Of a DNA stretch of 64,000 nucleotides, positions 1 to 8,296 are shown piece by piece; within the stretch, counting starts at the first letter, position 1, and each line of letters begins with the position of its first letter. The stretch comes from a bacterium (lineage in GTDB: Bacteria; Zhuqueibacterota; Zhuqueibacteria; Residuimicrobiales; Krinioviventaceae): positions 33,048-97,047 of the forward strand of contig JAKQIY010000028.1 in NCBI GenBank assembly GCA_029561455.1. The letters are read 5' to 3'. The position numbers and the translations under genes were made by a program. The notes below the pieces were generated by a model, which was not told where the DNA came from, ran no database searches, and saw only the letters and a list, made by a program, of their open reading frames with translations.

Positions 1-16
1 TAGTGGGTAGGGCTTT

Positions 17-889
17 ATGCAAATCCAGGGAAAAACAGCTTTTCGAGATATTAGCATTGTTACTCTCAATTCCTTTACACCGGCCGAACATGTGCAATGG
101 CGACGTAAATGTGGTAAAACCATTATCGAATCCCACGGCGTTTACTGGCAGGAGATTAAACGCGGCTTTTATCAACCTTCGCATCTCCTTTACAAATGCC
201 GTCCCGAGCAAATCGCCCTGCCAAAGCTTATGGCTTGGGGCGTACGCGCCGCCCTGACCGATGAATACATCTCGCAAGCCAACAGCCATTTTAATGTGCA
301 CACCATTTCCGATTTACAAAACTATGACCTGGAACAATGGTCTTCCAACCGCCGCAACCAGTACCGGCGCAGTATGAAACGCTGCCGTTTTGTGGAAATT
401 CTCGATAAAGATATTTTACTGCAAGAAGGTTTTGCGGTGGTGAGAGATTCCTTTGCCAGAATCGGCCATGACAGAGGAACCCCTGATGAAAACAATTACC
501 GGAACAAATGCTGCAATTATCTCAACGATGGCCAAAACCGGAATATGATTCTGGCTGGACTCGTAGACGGCAAGCTCGGCGGCATCTTTGAAGTATACGC
601 TGTGGATGGTTTTGCCTACCTGGAAACCGCCAATTTTGCGGATTTTGCCCTATCCAGTTACGTCAGCATCGGCCTGCATTATGAATTCATCCAGGTCTGC
701 CGCCGCTCCCCGGCGATACACACTCTAGTACACGGCCAGGTAGCAGCCGATGACGAGGGATTACGAACTTATAAAAAAAGCCTCAACTTTAACGAACAAT
801 CGATCCCTTCACTGGTTAAACTCTTGCCCGGCGTGAGCGCAGCCATGCGCATTATTGCGCCGGGAAAATACGCCAAATTATTTACTTGA
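17..889 (+). CDS. FemAB/GNAT-fold acyltransferase-like protein
   Basis: This is a 290-residue protein with no signal peptide or membrane segment, so it is probably cytoplasmic. The middle carries a basic stretch (SSNRRNQYRRSMKRC, about residues 109-123). A later block reads AGLVDGKLGG and then an aromatic-rich strand (about residues 180-205). This layout resembles FemAB-like and Acetyltransf_6 GNAT-fold proteins, which transfer aminoacyl or acyl groups. The frame has a stop just upstream (tag at 8-10), so the ATG at 17 gives a complete gene; its ribosome site (GGGTAGGG) is weak. The next gene converges from the other strand 30 nt away. Fold assignment is by pattern only, and the substrate is unknown. 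Confidence 0.45.
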   Translation: MQIQGKTAFRDISIVTLNSFTPAEHVQWRRKCGKTIIESHGVYWQEIKRGFYQPSHLLYKCRPEQIALPKLMAWGVRAALTDEYISQANSHFNVHTISDLQNYDLEQWSSNRRNQYRRSMKRCRFVEILDKDILLQEGFAVVRDSFARIGHDRGTPDENNYRNKCCNYLNDGQNRNMILAGLVDGKLGGIFEVYAVDGFAYLETANFADFALSSYVSIGLHYEFIQVCRRSPAIHTLVHGQVAADDEGLRTYKKSLNFNEQSIPSLVKLLPGVSAAMRIIAPGKYAKLFT

Positions 890-919
890 TTTAAATGTCC
901 TGCCTTGCCGCCTGAAACT

Positions 920-2308
920 CTACTTTTTTTCTGCATCCAGCCGATCCGTTACCCGGCGATAAAGCAGCAGACATATTAAAGCCGCCAAACCGATCCCGGC
1001 AAACACATACCAGATATAATGGGCATGCGCCCAGGCGTCCGGCATGGGGGCTTGTCCCGCCAGCGCCTGTAAACGCTGTTCCTGAATTGCCGGCGACATT
1101 TTAGCCGGGTCGGGACAAAAAGCCTCCAGCAAATACCCGGATACGGCAAATCCGATCAGCCAGGCAAAAAACGTGTGCAGGTGTGAATAGCCCATATACA
1201 AGCCCACTTCTTCGGGCGGCGCCTGTTTGGAGGCGTATTCCAGAAACCGCGGCGACAGAAAACATTCCGCCAGTCCCTGCAAGGCAATGCCGATAATAAG
1301 CATAACTGTTATAGGGTGCAGGCTGAACCAGCCGAATGATACGGACTGACCCGTATAACTTTCCAGAACGGGACTAAGAGCAATAGAGAGCGCCGACAGG
1401 GGAATGATGAATAAACTGATGGCAATGGAACTGACTGGTCGAATATTGCGCGTTAAATGGGTGATCCCCACCACAAATAGTACCACCACCAGCGGATTGA
1501 TATTGGCCAGCCACTCCGGCGCGGCATGTTCGCCTATCATCCGCAGGGCATATTTCGGCATGGTTGCATAAAGCTGCCCCTGTATGGTCCAAAACCCGGC
1601 AACGATTAGGATCAGCGCCATAAAACGGGTATTTTTCAGCACCGTCAGCAGTCCCCGCCACGATTCCCGCAAGGTCTTGCCCATGCCTTTGGTGTCCAGG
1701 TTGCGGTATAAAATTATCACCAGAAGCAGCGCACCCAAAGCCATGACCGCAGAATAAAAATTGATATACTTTAAACCCAGTTCCGTTCGCAGCGGTTTGG
1801 CGGCGGTCTTGCCGATAAACGCGCCGATGTTCACTATCTGGTAAAAAATTGAAAACGCCCGGGCGCGATTCGCAGCATCCGAAGCTTTGGCCACTGTACC
1901 GGTTATGATCGGTTTAACAAAAGAGCCGCCCAGCATGATCAGCAATAACGACAGAACAGCAGTTAATTTGTACTGAAAAGCGCCAAGCAGGGCATACCCA
2001 CCGGTTAAAAGCGCAAAAGCCAGTATTAATGCGTTTCGGAAACCCAGCTTGTCTGCTAACGACCCGGTAAAGGTCGGCGCCAGATAAATAAAACCGGCAA
2101 AAACGGCCACCACCCAGCCGGCGCCAACGTCGGTAAAACCGATTTCATTTGTCAAATACAAAGTGAGCGTAATGAACATTCCATAATAGGCGGCGCGTTC
2201 GAATAATTCAATAATGTTGGCAACCCAGAATGGCCGTGGAAATTTCCAGGTCAGGGGTGCAGTATCTTTTTGCATGGCATTTCCCGGTTTGGTAGTAACA
2301 GAACTCAT
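920..2308 (-). CDS. POT/MFS-family proton-coupled transporter
   Basis: This is a 462-residue integral membrane protein with about 12 hydrophobic segments. After a short cytoplasmic leader it has ANIIELFERAAYYGM (about residues 30-44), which matches the ELxERxxYYGM signature at the start of helix 1 in proton-dependent oligopeptide (POT/PTR2) carriers. GSLADKLGFRNALI (about residues 82-95) is the usual cytoplasmic loop of the major facilitator fold. Members import di/tripeptides or related solutes with protons. The C-terminal half has a long periplasmic-type insertion before the last helix. Start choice is uncertain: the first ATG lacks a clear Shine-Dalgarno, while Met12 follows GGGAAA. The substrate cannot be read from the sequence. 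Confidence 0.75.
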   Translation of the reverse strand: MSSVTTKPGNAMQKDTAPLTWKFPRPFWVANIIELFERAAYYGMFITLTLYLTNEIGFTDVGAGWVVAVFAGFIYLAPTFTGSLADKLGFRNALILAFALLTGGYALLGAFQYKLTAVLSLLLIMLGGSFVKPIITGTVAKASDAANRARAFSIFYQIVNIGAFIGKTAAKPLRTELGLKYINFYSAVMALGALLLVIILYRNLDTKGMGKTLRESWRGLLTVLKNTRFMALILIVAGFWTIQGQLYATMPKYALRMIGEHAAPEWLANINPLVVVLFVVGITHLTRNIRPVSSIAISLFIIPLSALSIALSPVLESYTGQSVSFGWFSLHPITVMLIIGIALQGLAECFLSPRFLEYASKQAPPEEVGLYMGYSHLHTFFAWLIGFAVSGYLLEAFCPDPAKMSPAIQEQRLQALAGQAPMPDAWAHAHYIWYVFAGIGLAALICLLLYRRVTDRLDAEKK

Positions 2309-2447
2309 TTTATTATTGCGAAATGCAAATTATTGTCTAAATTACATAAATCTGTTTTCCGGTGCAACCATTCTTTTCCCGGAAAGTATTATAGGCAGGC
2401 AAAAAAAATTAATTTTCACCACCCCGGTATTTTAACAGGAAAGAAAA

Positions 2448-3152
2448 ATGAAAAAGCTTTTTTTAGTAACAATTCTTGCCGTGACAATTTCCTGTCAGCA
2501 GGCCAGGCTGTCTTCACCCCCACCCAATACCCTGACTGTAAGTGAACAACAGCAAGGCTGGCAATTGTTGTTTGACGGCGAGTCATTGTCACAATGGACC
2601 GGCATTGCCGGCCAGCCGGTTCCCACTGCCGCCTGGCAGGTTGTCAACGGCGAACTGCTTTCCGTTCCGGCAGAAACCAGAACCCCAGGGCAAGGCGGCG
2701 ATATCATCACGATCCAGCGTTATGCCAATTTTGAATTTAAAGTCGATTTCAAATTTAATCAACCGGCAAACAGCGGCATAAAATACTTTATTCAGGATAG
2801 TAGTTCCATCGGCTTTGAATACCAAATAATTAACCGTCCGGAAGGCGGCCCCCATGATATTGCCGATCTGTATGACCTGCTCCATTCCGAAACAGCCGCA
2901 GCCAATGCCAAAACCGATGGCGACTGGAACCAGGCGCACATCATTGTCAATGGCAATCATGTTGAACACTGGCTGAACAATGTAAAAGCGCTGGAATGTG
3001 AAAGAAACAATGATGAATTCAGGGAACGAATAGCCGGAAGTAAATTCAGGGATTTCCCGGGTTTCGGTGGTTTTAGCAAAGGTCATATATTATTGCAGGA
3101 TCATGGTGGCGGGGTTGCTTTTCGCAACATTAAAATTAAAAATTTACCCTAG
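2448..3152 (+). CDS. DUF1080 (3-keto-disaccharide hydrolase-like) lipoprotein
   Basis: The 234-residue product begins with a lipoprotein signal (MKKLFLVTILAVTISC, predicted lipidated Cys16). From about residue 37 it has the DUF1080 pattern: GWQLLFDGESLSQWTG, then WQVVNGELLSV, then a beta-rich lectin-like sandwich with FEFKVDFKFNQPANSGIKY. DUF1080 proteins are laminarinase/concanavalin-like and act on or bind sugars; 3-keto-glycoside hydrolase activity is known for some members. It probably sits on the inner or outer membrane facing the periplasm. An AGGAAAG ribosome site precedes the ATG. It stands alone, divergent from the transporter and convergent with the isomerase gene. Confidence 0.8.
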   Translation: MKKLFLVTILAVTISCQQARLSSPPPNTLTVSEQQQGWQLLFDGESLSQWTGIAGQPVPTAAWQVVNGELLSVPAETRTPGQGGDIITIQRYANFEFKVDFKFNQPANSGIKYFIQDSSSIGFEYQIINRPEGGPHDIADLYDLLHSETAAANAKTDGDWNQAHIIVNGNHVEHWLNNVKALECERNNDEFRERIAGSKFRDFPGFGGFSKGHILLQDHGGGVAFRNIKIKNLP

Positions 3153-3177
3153 TACCGGAACAATATCTCCGGCTGGA

Positions 3178-3207
3178 TAAAAAAAAGGCGGGATTACCTC
3201 CCGCCTT
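3178..3207 (-). terminator. Intrinsic terminator of the SlyD-like gene
   Basis: On the minus strand, directly after the stop codon at 3210, GGCGGGA and TCCCGCC form a 7-bp stem with a 5-nt loop (3187-3205). A run of U follows, complementary to the A run at 3178-3186. There is no T tract on the plus-strand side, so it should serve the minus-strand gene only. Confidence 0.85.
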
Positions 3208-3209
3208 GA

Positions 3210-3674
3210 CTAGTGCACATGGCCGTGGGCAATTTCTTCTTTTGTGGCGCTGCGTATCGATACTATTTCAGTATCAAAATTCAGGGTCTCCCCTGCCAGG
3301 GGATGATTGAGATCAAACACGACCTCTTTCTCATTGAATGTTTTTACAGTAAATTCAATGTTATCTCCATCTTCGCTGTTTGCCCGCAATACCAGGCCTT
3401 CATACAAATCGATTTTATCCGGAATTTCCGCCCTGTCCACAACCTGAACCATTTCTTCATCTCGTTCACCATAACCATCTTTGGCCGCAACATTGACTGT
3501 TTTCTTGTCGCCTACCTTCATTCCTATTAACTGCTCTTCGAGACCGGGAATGATCTGGCCATGGCCGACAATAAAAGATAACGGCTCGCCATCAGCGGAT
3601 GAATCTACTACCTGGCCGGAATTTAATGTTAAAGTGTAATGAAATGCCACAACCATATCTTTTTGAACTTGCAT
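3210..3674 (-). CDS. SlyD-like FKBP-type peptidyl-prolyl isomerase
   Basis: This 154-residue protein catalyses cis-trans isomerisation of prolyl bonds and probably acts as a folding chaperone. It has the FKBP core split by an IF (insert-in-flap) domain as in SlyD: GQVVDSS, then PLSFIVGHGQIIPGLEEQLIGMKVGDKK, then the inserted DGYGERDEEMVQVV segment, and a return through DLNHPLAGETLNFD. The tail ends in EEIAHGHVH, a short metal-binding-type His cluster rather than E. coli SlyD's long one. I start at the second in-frame Met region (MQVQKDM) because GGAG lies 8 nt upstream; the ATG 33 nt earlier has no such site. It is cytoplasmic and monocistronic, with its own terminator. Confidence 0.9.
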   Translation of the reverse strand: MQVQKDMVVAFHYTLTLNSGQVVDSSADGEPLSFIVGHGQIIPGLEEQLIGMKVGDKKTVNVAAKDGYGERDEEMVQVVDRAEIPDKIDLYEGLVLRANSEDGDNIEFTVKTFNEKEVVFDLNHPLAGETLNFDTEIVSIRSATKEEIAHGHVH

Positions 3675-3744
3675 ATATAACTCCGTTTTCAAATAAACCA
3701 TTCTCATTAGTAATGATGTAACAAGTGATTACATTCTCAACAAG

Positions 3745-3863
3745 TTCCGGTTATAAACCGGTTAACCGGGTATTAAAATATTATTTTACACAATATTTAA
3801 AGATGCGGTAACCGGTCTTTAAAGATCATATTGGTTAAAGATAATCCTTTTTATAAACCGGTT
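3745..3863. repeat. Cluster of AACCGGTT palindromes
   Basis: The 192-nt gap between the isomerase start and the RRM gene end contains several copies of the palindromic word AACCGGTT or close variants (about 3747-3768, 3808-3815, 3855-3862). TATAAACCGGTT occurs twice (3752-3763 and 3851-3862). They can form short hairpins and could act as an RRM-gene terminator or as protein-binding sites. The role is not determined. Confidence 0.5.
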
Positions 3864-3866
3864 GTT

Positions 3867-4217
3867 CTAGTAACCACGCCGGCCGCTGTTATAACCGCCG
3901 CCAAAATTGGAACGATTGCCGCCGCCGCCACCAGGATTATATCTGCGTCGTTTATCACCGCCGCCGCTGCCGCCGGTACGCTGCCGGGCTTCACTACAAC
4001 GAATCGCTCTGCCTTTTATCTCTTTACCGTCCATCTCTTGCATGGCAGTTTTACCATTGGCGGCATCCGCCATTTCAACAAATCCAAATCCTTTTGATTC
4101 ACCGCTATACATGTCTTTGATGATTTTTACAGAAGTGACTTCGCCAAAAGCTTCAAAACTTTTTTTCAATTCATCTTCAGTAACCTGACGATCGAGATTG
4201 CCAACGTAAATATTCAT
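3867..4217 (-). CDS. RRM-type RNA-binding protein with Gly/Arg-rich tail
   Basis: This 116-residue single-RRM protein binds single-stranded RNA. RNP2 is IYVGNL (residues 3-8) and RNP1 is KGFGFVEM (about residues 42-49), with the aromatic residues that stack on RNA. After residue about 75 the tail is Gly/Arg-rich (SGGGDKRRRYNPGGGGG, then SGRRGY), like bacterial and cyanobacterial Rbp proteins linked to cold or stress. The start is well supported by AAAGGAGAAATTC before ATG. Its 5' leader on the minus strand contains a 9-bp hairpin (4242-4263), which may matter for expression. It is likely cytoplasmic and monocistronic. Confidence 0.92.
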   Translation of the reverse strand: MNIYVGNLDRQVTEDELKKSFEAFGEVTSVKIIKDMYSGESKGFGFVEMADAANGKTAMQEMDGKEIKGRAIRCSEARQRTGGSGGGDKRRRYNPGGGGGNRSNFGGGYNSGRRGY

Positions 4218-4241
4218 GAATTTCTCCTTTAAATAATTATT

Positions 4242-4263
4242 ACAGCTTTACCGTTAAAGCTGT
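4242..4263 (-). promoter_or_regulatory. Hairpin in the RRM gene leader; 4218-4886 otherwise gene-free
   Basis: ACAGCTTTA and TAAAGCTGT form a perfect 9-bp stem with a 4-nt loop, 25 nt upstream of the RRM start, so the RNA would fold just before the ribosome site. The rest of the 669-nt gap (to 4886) is AT-rich with runs of A and T. I see no ORF, tRNA or clear repeat there. It must contain the divergent promoters for the RRM and DUF4954 genes, but I could not pick out a reliable consensus. Confidence 0.45.
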
Positions 4264-4886
4264 TTTGCCTTTTCCAGGCACAATTTAATTTTAGATACGT
4301 CTGTGGGAAAAACAATATGCAGGTTACAGAAGTTAATTCAAAAATTTTGAATTAGTTGTATTTAATTAAATTGATGCCCACTATTTTTCTAAATTACACA
4401 ATTTTTATGTGGAAAACAATATAATAATCCATTGTCTTCCAGCATTCATTATATAATTTATCATAATTCAAAACAATTCATATTTGTTTTTAATTTCCCA
4501 AATATTTGAACTATTGTAAACATTTTTCACGCCGATTTGAGAATTCATTCAAATTCAGGAAAATTCTTCCCGCGGTGAAAAATTTTCCCAGAAAAGTGTT
4601 GTTTTGCAGATTTTTTTTTATAAATTCTGTGGTATGAAATAATATATTCATTTTTCCAAATCCATCAACAAAGCATGGATTCTTCCGTTCTAAATAATTA
4701 ATTTTAATACATTTATACCATAGTAAATTTTTCGGTATTTATTCAAAAATTCAAATTTTCTCACAAAAACCGAATTGCGGGCATTTTGTATATCTTTACT
4801 TGCAATAACATTTATTCTGCAATCATTACTTGTCTAATGCCAAAGCATTGGCAGTTAGCTGTAAATAAATAATAAGGAGCCTGGAT

Positions 4887-7091
4887 ATGGATAATGTCGG
4901 TATAATGCAAGCAGATTTAATGGGTAAAAATTTTATCGCCGCACCCTATATACCCAAGGGAAAAGATGAATACTATCTTCGCAACCAGCAACTCAACAAA
5001 CCGGAGGGGTACTGGCGCCATCTAAAATCCAGCGAAATTGAGGAATTGGTAAAAAACGCCAATACCTGCGATGACTGGGATTTGATTCTGGTAACCGAAG
5101 AATTTAAAGCTTCAATGATAAAAAATTGTGAGTTCTTCGGCCTGGTTCGCATTGGTAAATTAAGAAATATTACCTTGCTGCATCATGACCTGCAAATGCC
5201 CGCCGGTATCACCAACAGCCGGATTATTGCCTGCGATATTGGCGATGATGTTGCCATCCACAATGTTCGTTACCTGGCGCATTATATCATCGGTGACCGT
5301 AGTATGTTATTCAATATTGATGAAATGCACACAACCAACCACGCCAAATTTGGTAATGGCATTGTTAAAGAAGGTGAAGAAGAAAAAGTTCGGACATTGC
5401 TTCTATTAATGAATGAAACCGGTTCCCGGTCGGTCATGCCTTTTGATGGGATGATCACCGCTGATGCCTATATCTGGGCCAAATACCGTGATGATAAAAA
5501 ACTGCTAGAAAAGCTGGGCGCAATAACCCAAAAAAGTTTTGATGACCGGCGTGGTTTTTACGGTACAGTCGGGGAACAATGCGTTGTCAAAAATTCCATG
5601 ATCATCAAAGACGTCAAGATCGGTTCCCATTGTTATATCAAAGGCGCCAACAAACTGAAAAACCTCACCATCAACTCCACTATGGATGAGCCGACTCAAA
5701 TTGGCGAAGGAGTTGAACTGGTTAACGGGATTATCGGTTACGGCTGTCATATTTTTTATGGTTGCAAAGCCATTCGCTTTATTATGGGCAATAACTCTAA
5801 CCTTAAATACGGCGCCCGGCTCCTCAATTCGTTCATGGGCGATAATTCCACGGTCTCGTGCTGCGAAATGCTCAATAACCTCATCTTTCCGGCCCACGAA
5901 CAGCATCATAACAATTCTTTTCTAATCGCTTCGCTGTTAATGGGGCAAACCAACCTGGCGGCCGGCGCCACCATCGGCTCCAACCATAACAGCCGTTCCA
6001 ATGATGGTGAAATTCAAGCGGGACGTGGTTTCTGGCCCGGTTTATGTTCCAGCGTCAAACATTCCTGCCGCTTCTCGTCGTTTACTTTACTTTCCAAAGG
6101 CGATTACCCGGCAGAACTGGATATACCGCTGCCTTTCTCCCTGCTCAATAACAACACCACGCTAGATCATCTGGAAGTGATGCCGGCGTACTGGTGGCTT
6201 CATAACATGTTCGCCCTGGCCCGTAATTCATGGAAATACCAGACCCGCGATAAACGCCTGACCAAAGTGCAAAATATCGAATTTGACCCGCTCGCGCCCG
6301 ATACGGTAGAAGAAATGTTCCAGGCCCGCAAGCTACTGGAATTATGGACCGCCAAAGCCTGGTTACGCCAAAATAACGACGCCGGAGCAAAAAGCAGCAC
6401 CCGCTTACAGGAACTGGGACGCAGCCTGTTGAACGATAATAAGGAAAAAACTGCCGGTCTGCAAGTCCTTGGTGAAAATATGGAAAAATCACGACGCAAA
6501 GTGACCATCCTCAAGGCCAGGGACGGCTACCATGCTTATGGACAAATGCTGCTTTACTATGCCGTCAAAAACCTGCTGGACTTTCTCGAAGCCAATCCCC
6601 AGGCTAATTTTGCAATTATGCAGGAAGCCCTCGCCGGTAAAAGAATTATCGACTGGGTGAATATTGGCGGCCAGCTTGTAACTGAAAAAGACCTTGCCGA
6701 TATTACTTATAGAATCAAATCCGCAAAATTAAAAACCTGGGATGAAATCCATTACGCTTATACTGAATTGTGGTTCAAGTACCCGATAGATAAACAAAAG
6801 CACGCATTTGCTACATTACTCGATTTAACTGCTCCCGAAAAAGTGACGGCGGAATGGTTTGCGCAAATGCTTGATGAAGCGGTTAAAATCCAGAAATACG
6901 TTTGCGAACAGATCTATATCAGCAGAAAAAAAGATTATGATAACGAGTTTCGAAAAAACACCTATCGCAATGAACAGGAACAGCAAGCCTGCATCGGCTT
7001 GATTGATGAAAACAGTTTTATAGTGCAGATAAAACAGGAAACTGAATTATTTACCAAACGCATTAATACTATTAAAAAACGTCTGGCATAA
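4887..7091 (+). CDS. DUF4954-family protein with left-handed beta-helix
   Basis: This 734-residue cytoplasmic-looking protein resembles the DUF4954 family of Bacteroidota and spirochaetes. Roughly residues 90-380 contain spaced I/V/L-G/N-x-x turns (for example VKIGSHCYIKGANKLKNLTI, then GEGVELVNGIIGYGCHIFYG) that suggest a left-handed beta-helix as in nucleotide-sugar acyl- and nucleotidyl-transferases. A sharply conserved-looking GATIGSNHNSRSNDGE motif (about residues 364-379) may form the active site. The C-terminal third is helical. AAGGAG lies 7 nt before the ATG. It is followed 65 nt later by a SIS-domain isomerase, so the two probably act in one sugar-phosphate pathway. The exact reaction is unknown. 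Confidence 0.7.
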   Translation: MDNVGIMQADLMGKNFIAAPYIPKGKDEYYLRNQQLNKPEGYWRHLKSSEIEELVKNANTCDDWDLILVTEEFKASMIKNCEFFGLVRIGKLRNITLLHHDLQMPAGITNSRIIACDIGDDVAIHNVRYLAHYIIGDRSMLFNIDEMHTTNHAKFGNGIVKEGEEEKVRTLLLLMNETGSRSVMPFDGMITADAYIWAKYRDDKKLLEKLGAITQKSFDDRRGFYGTVGEQCVVKNSMIIKDVKIGSHCYIKGANKLKNLTINSTMDEPTQIGEGVELVNGIIGYGCHIFYGCKAIRFIMGNNSNLKYGARLLNSFMGDNSTVSCCEMLNNLIFPAHEQHHNNSFLIASLLMGQTNLAAGATIGSNHNSRSNDGEIQAGRGFWPGLCSSVKHSCRFSSFTLLSKGDYPAELDIPLPFSLLNNNTTLDHLEVMPAYWWLHNMFALARNSWKYQTRDKRLTKVQNIEFDPLAPDTVEEMFQARKLLELWTAKAWLRQNNDAGAKSSTRLQELGRSLLNDNKEKTAGLQVLGENMEKSRRKVTILKARDGYHAYGQMLLYYAVKNLLDFLEANPQANFAIMQEALAGKRIIDWVNIGGQLVTEKDLADITYRIKSAKLKTWDEIHYAYTELWFKYPIDKQKHAFATLLDLTAPEKVTAEWFAQMLDEAVKIQKYVCEQIYISRKKDYDNEFRKNTYRNEQEQQACIGLIDENSFIVQIKQETELFTKRINTIKKRLA

Positions 7092-7156
7092 AAAACACCG
7101 CATCGCGATGGCGAAAATTAATCAAGCAGATAATTATCAGGGAAAGGGATGTTGCA

Positions 7157-8173
7157 ATGAATTTAACAGATAAAAAATATTCCACTCACGCGCTGGTTCG
7201 CGAAATGATGGATACGGTTGCAGTTGTAAAAAATTTTAACGTCGATCAGACCAGAGAGGTAGCCACTGCTATAAAATCTGTCGGTAAATTATTCCTCACC
7301 GGCGAGGGTTCCAGCAGGATTTTTCCGGCCAAGAATTCCATCCGCAAAGCCATGACCTGGGGATTGAATCTGGCAATAGCCACCGATGGTTCCCGCCAGG
7401 GCGCACAGTATGATCTGCATAACTGTGCGGTGTTTTGCGCATCCAACTCCGGGCGCACCAAAGAAGTAGTACTGCTGGCTAAAAAACTGCTGGAACAGGG
7501 TAATACCAATCGTTTCGGGTTGACCGCCAATGAAGGCACCCTGTTGGCCCAGGCCTGTACAAGGTCATTTGTTCTAACCTGCGGCTGGGAACAAGCGGTC
7601 GCCGCTACTAAAAGTGTTGTGGAACAGGCTCTGTTCTACGAGTCTATTTTGTGGCATATTGCCGCTAAAAACACCGGTTCACTGCTTGTTGACCTGGCCG
7701 GGAAAATTGAAACTGCCTTGACCTTGCTGGTCGATAAAAACATCATCAAAACTGCCGCCAACGCACCGACGATCTATTTTGCCGGGTATAACGACGGGGT
7801 AGCCGAAGAACTGACTTTGAAAACCAATGAGATCACCCGCAAAAAGTCCGATTTTCTGGAAGGCACCTATGCCGTACACGGTATAGAAGAAGTAATGGAT
7901 CCCAAAGATATTGTATTTGTCGTCGATCCCATTGATGATGAAATTGAAAAATTCCAGGATGTGCTGGTCAAAGGCGTTGGTTTGACAGTTGTTGCCATTG
8001 CCGATCATGACACGCCGTTCCCCACGATTCGTGTGCCCTCGGCAGGTGAATTAACGCCTTATGTTTACTTGTGCGCCGGCTGGAATGTGCTGGTGGAAAT
8101 CGGTCTGGCGCTGGGCATCAACCTGGACAAACCGGAACGTGCCCGTAAAGTTGGTAATGAGTTTATCGGTTAA
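7157..8173 (+). CDS. SIS-domain sugar isomerase-like protein
   Basis: This 338-residue protein contains two sugar-isomerase (SIS) lobes of the GlmS/AgaS type. Lobe one has LFLTGEGSSRIFPAK (about residues 46-60) and FCASNSGRTKEVV (about residues 97-109), the phosphate-binding Ser/Thr loop. The following AATKSVVEQ matches the aldose-ketose isomerase lobe. There is no glutaminase domain, so it would act on an already aminated or deaminating sugar phosphate, or serve as a binding protein. It lies downstream of the DUF4954 gene on the same strand and ends in a strong terminator, so the pair is one likely transcription unit. The substrate is unassigned. Confidence 0.85.
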   Translation: MNLTDKKYSTHALVREMMDTVAVVKNFNVDQTREVATAIKSVGKLFLTGEGSSRIFPAKNSIRKAMTWGLNLAIATDGSRQGAQYDLHNCAVFCASNSGRTKEVVLLAKKLLEQGNTNRFGLTANEGTLLAQACTRSFVLTCGWEQAVAATKSVVEQALFYESILWHIAAKNTGSLLVDLAGKIETALTLLVDKNIIKTAANAPTIYFAGYNDGVAEELTLKTNEITRKKSDFLEGTYAVHGIEEVMDPKDIVFVVDPIDDEIEKFQDVLVKGVGLTVVAIADHDTPFPTIRVPSAGELTPYVYLCAGWNVLVEIGLALGINLDKPERARKVGNEFIG

Positions 8174-8190
8174 TCCTGGTATCATTCTAT

Positions 8191-8216
8191 GGCCGCTTGT
8201 AAAGGCGGCCTTTTTT
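8191..8216 (+). terminator. Intrinsic terminator after the SIS gene
   Basis: GGCCGC (8191-8196) and GCGGCC (8205-8210) pair around an 8-nt loop and are followed by six T residues, 17 nt after the stop codon. This is a classical rho-independent signal closing the DUF4954-SIS unit. Confidence 0.9.
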
Positions 8217-8296
8217 ATAGCTTTTAGATGAGAATTTTATTACTTTATAAAATCATACCAGACATGATTTTACATAAAAAGAATGTAGAGCCTTAA

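Noticed and set aside
2589..3086. 165-residue minus-strand ORF
   Set aside because: It is antisense to the well-supported DUF1080 gene, with no ribosome site or domain.
3831..4097. Ala/Thr-rich plus-strand ORF
   Set aside because: It is the complement of the Gly/Arg-rich tail of the RRM gene.
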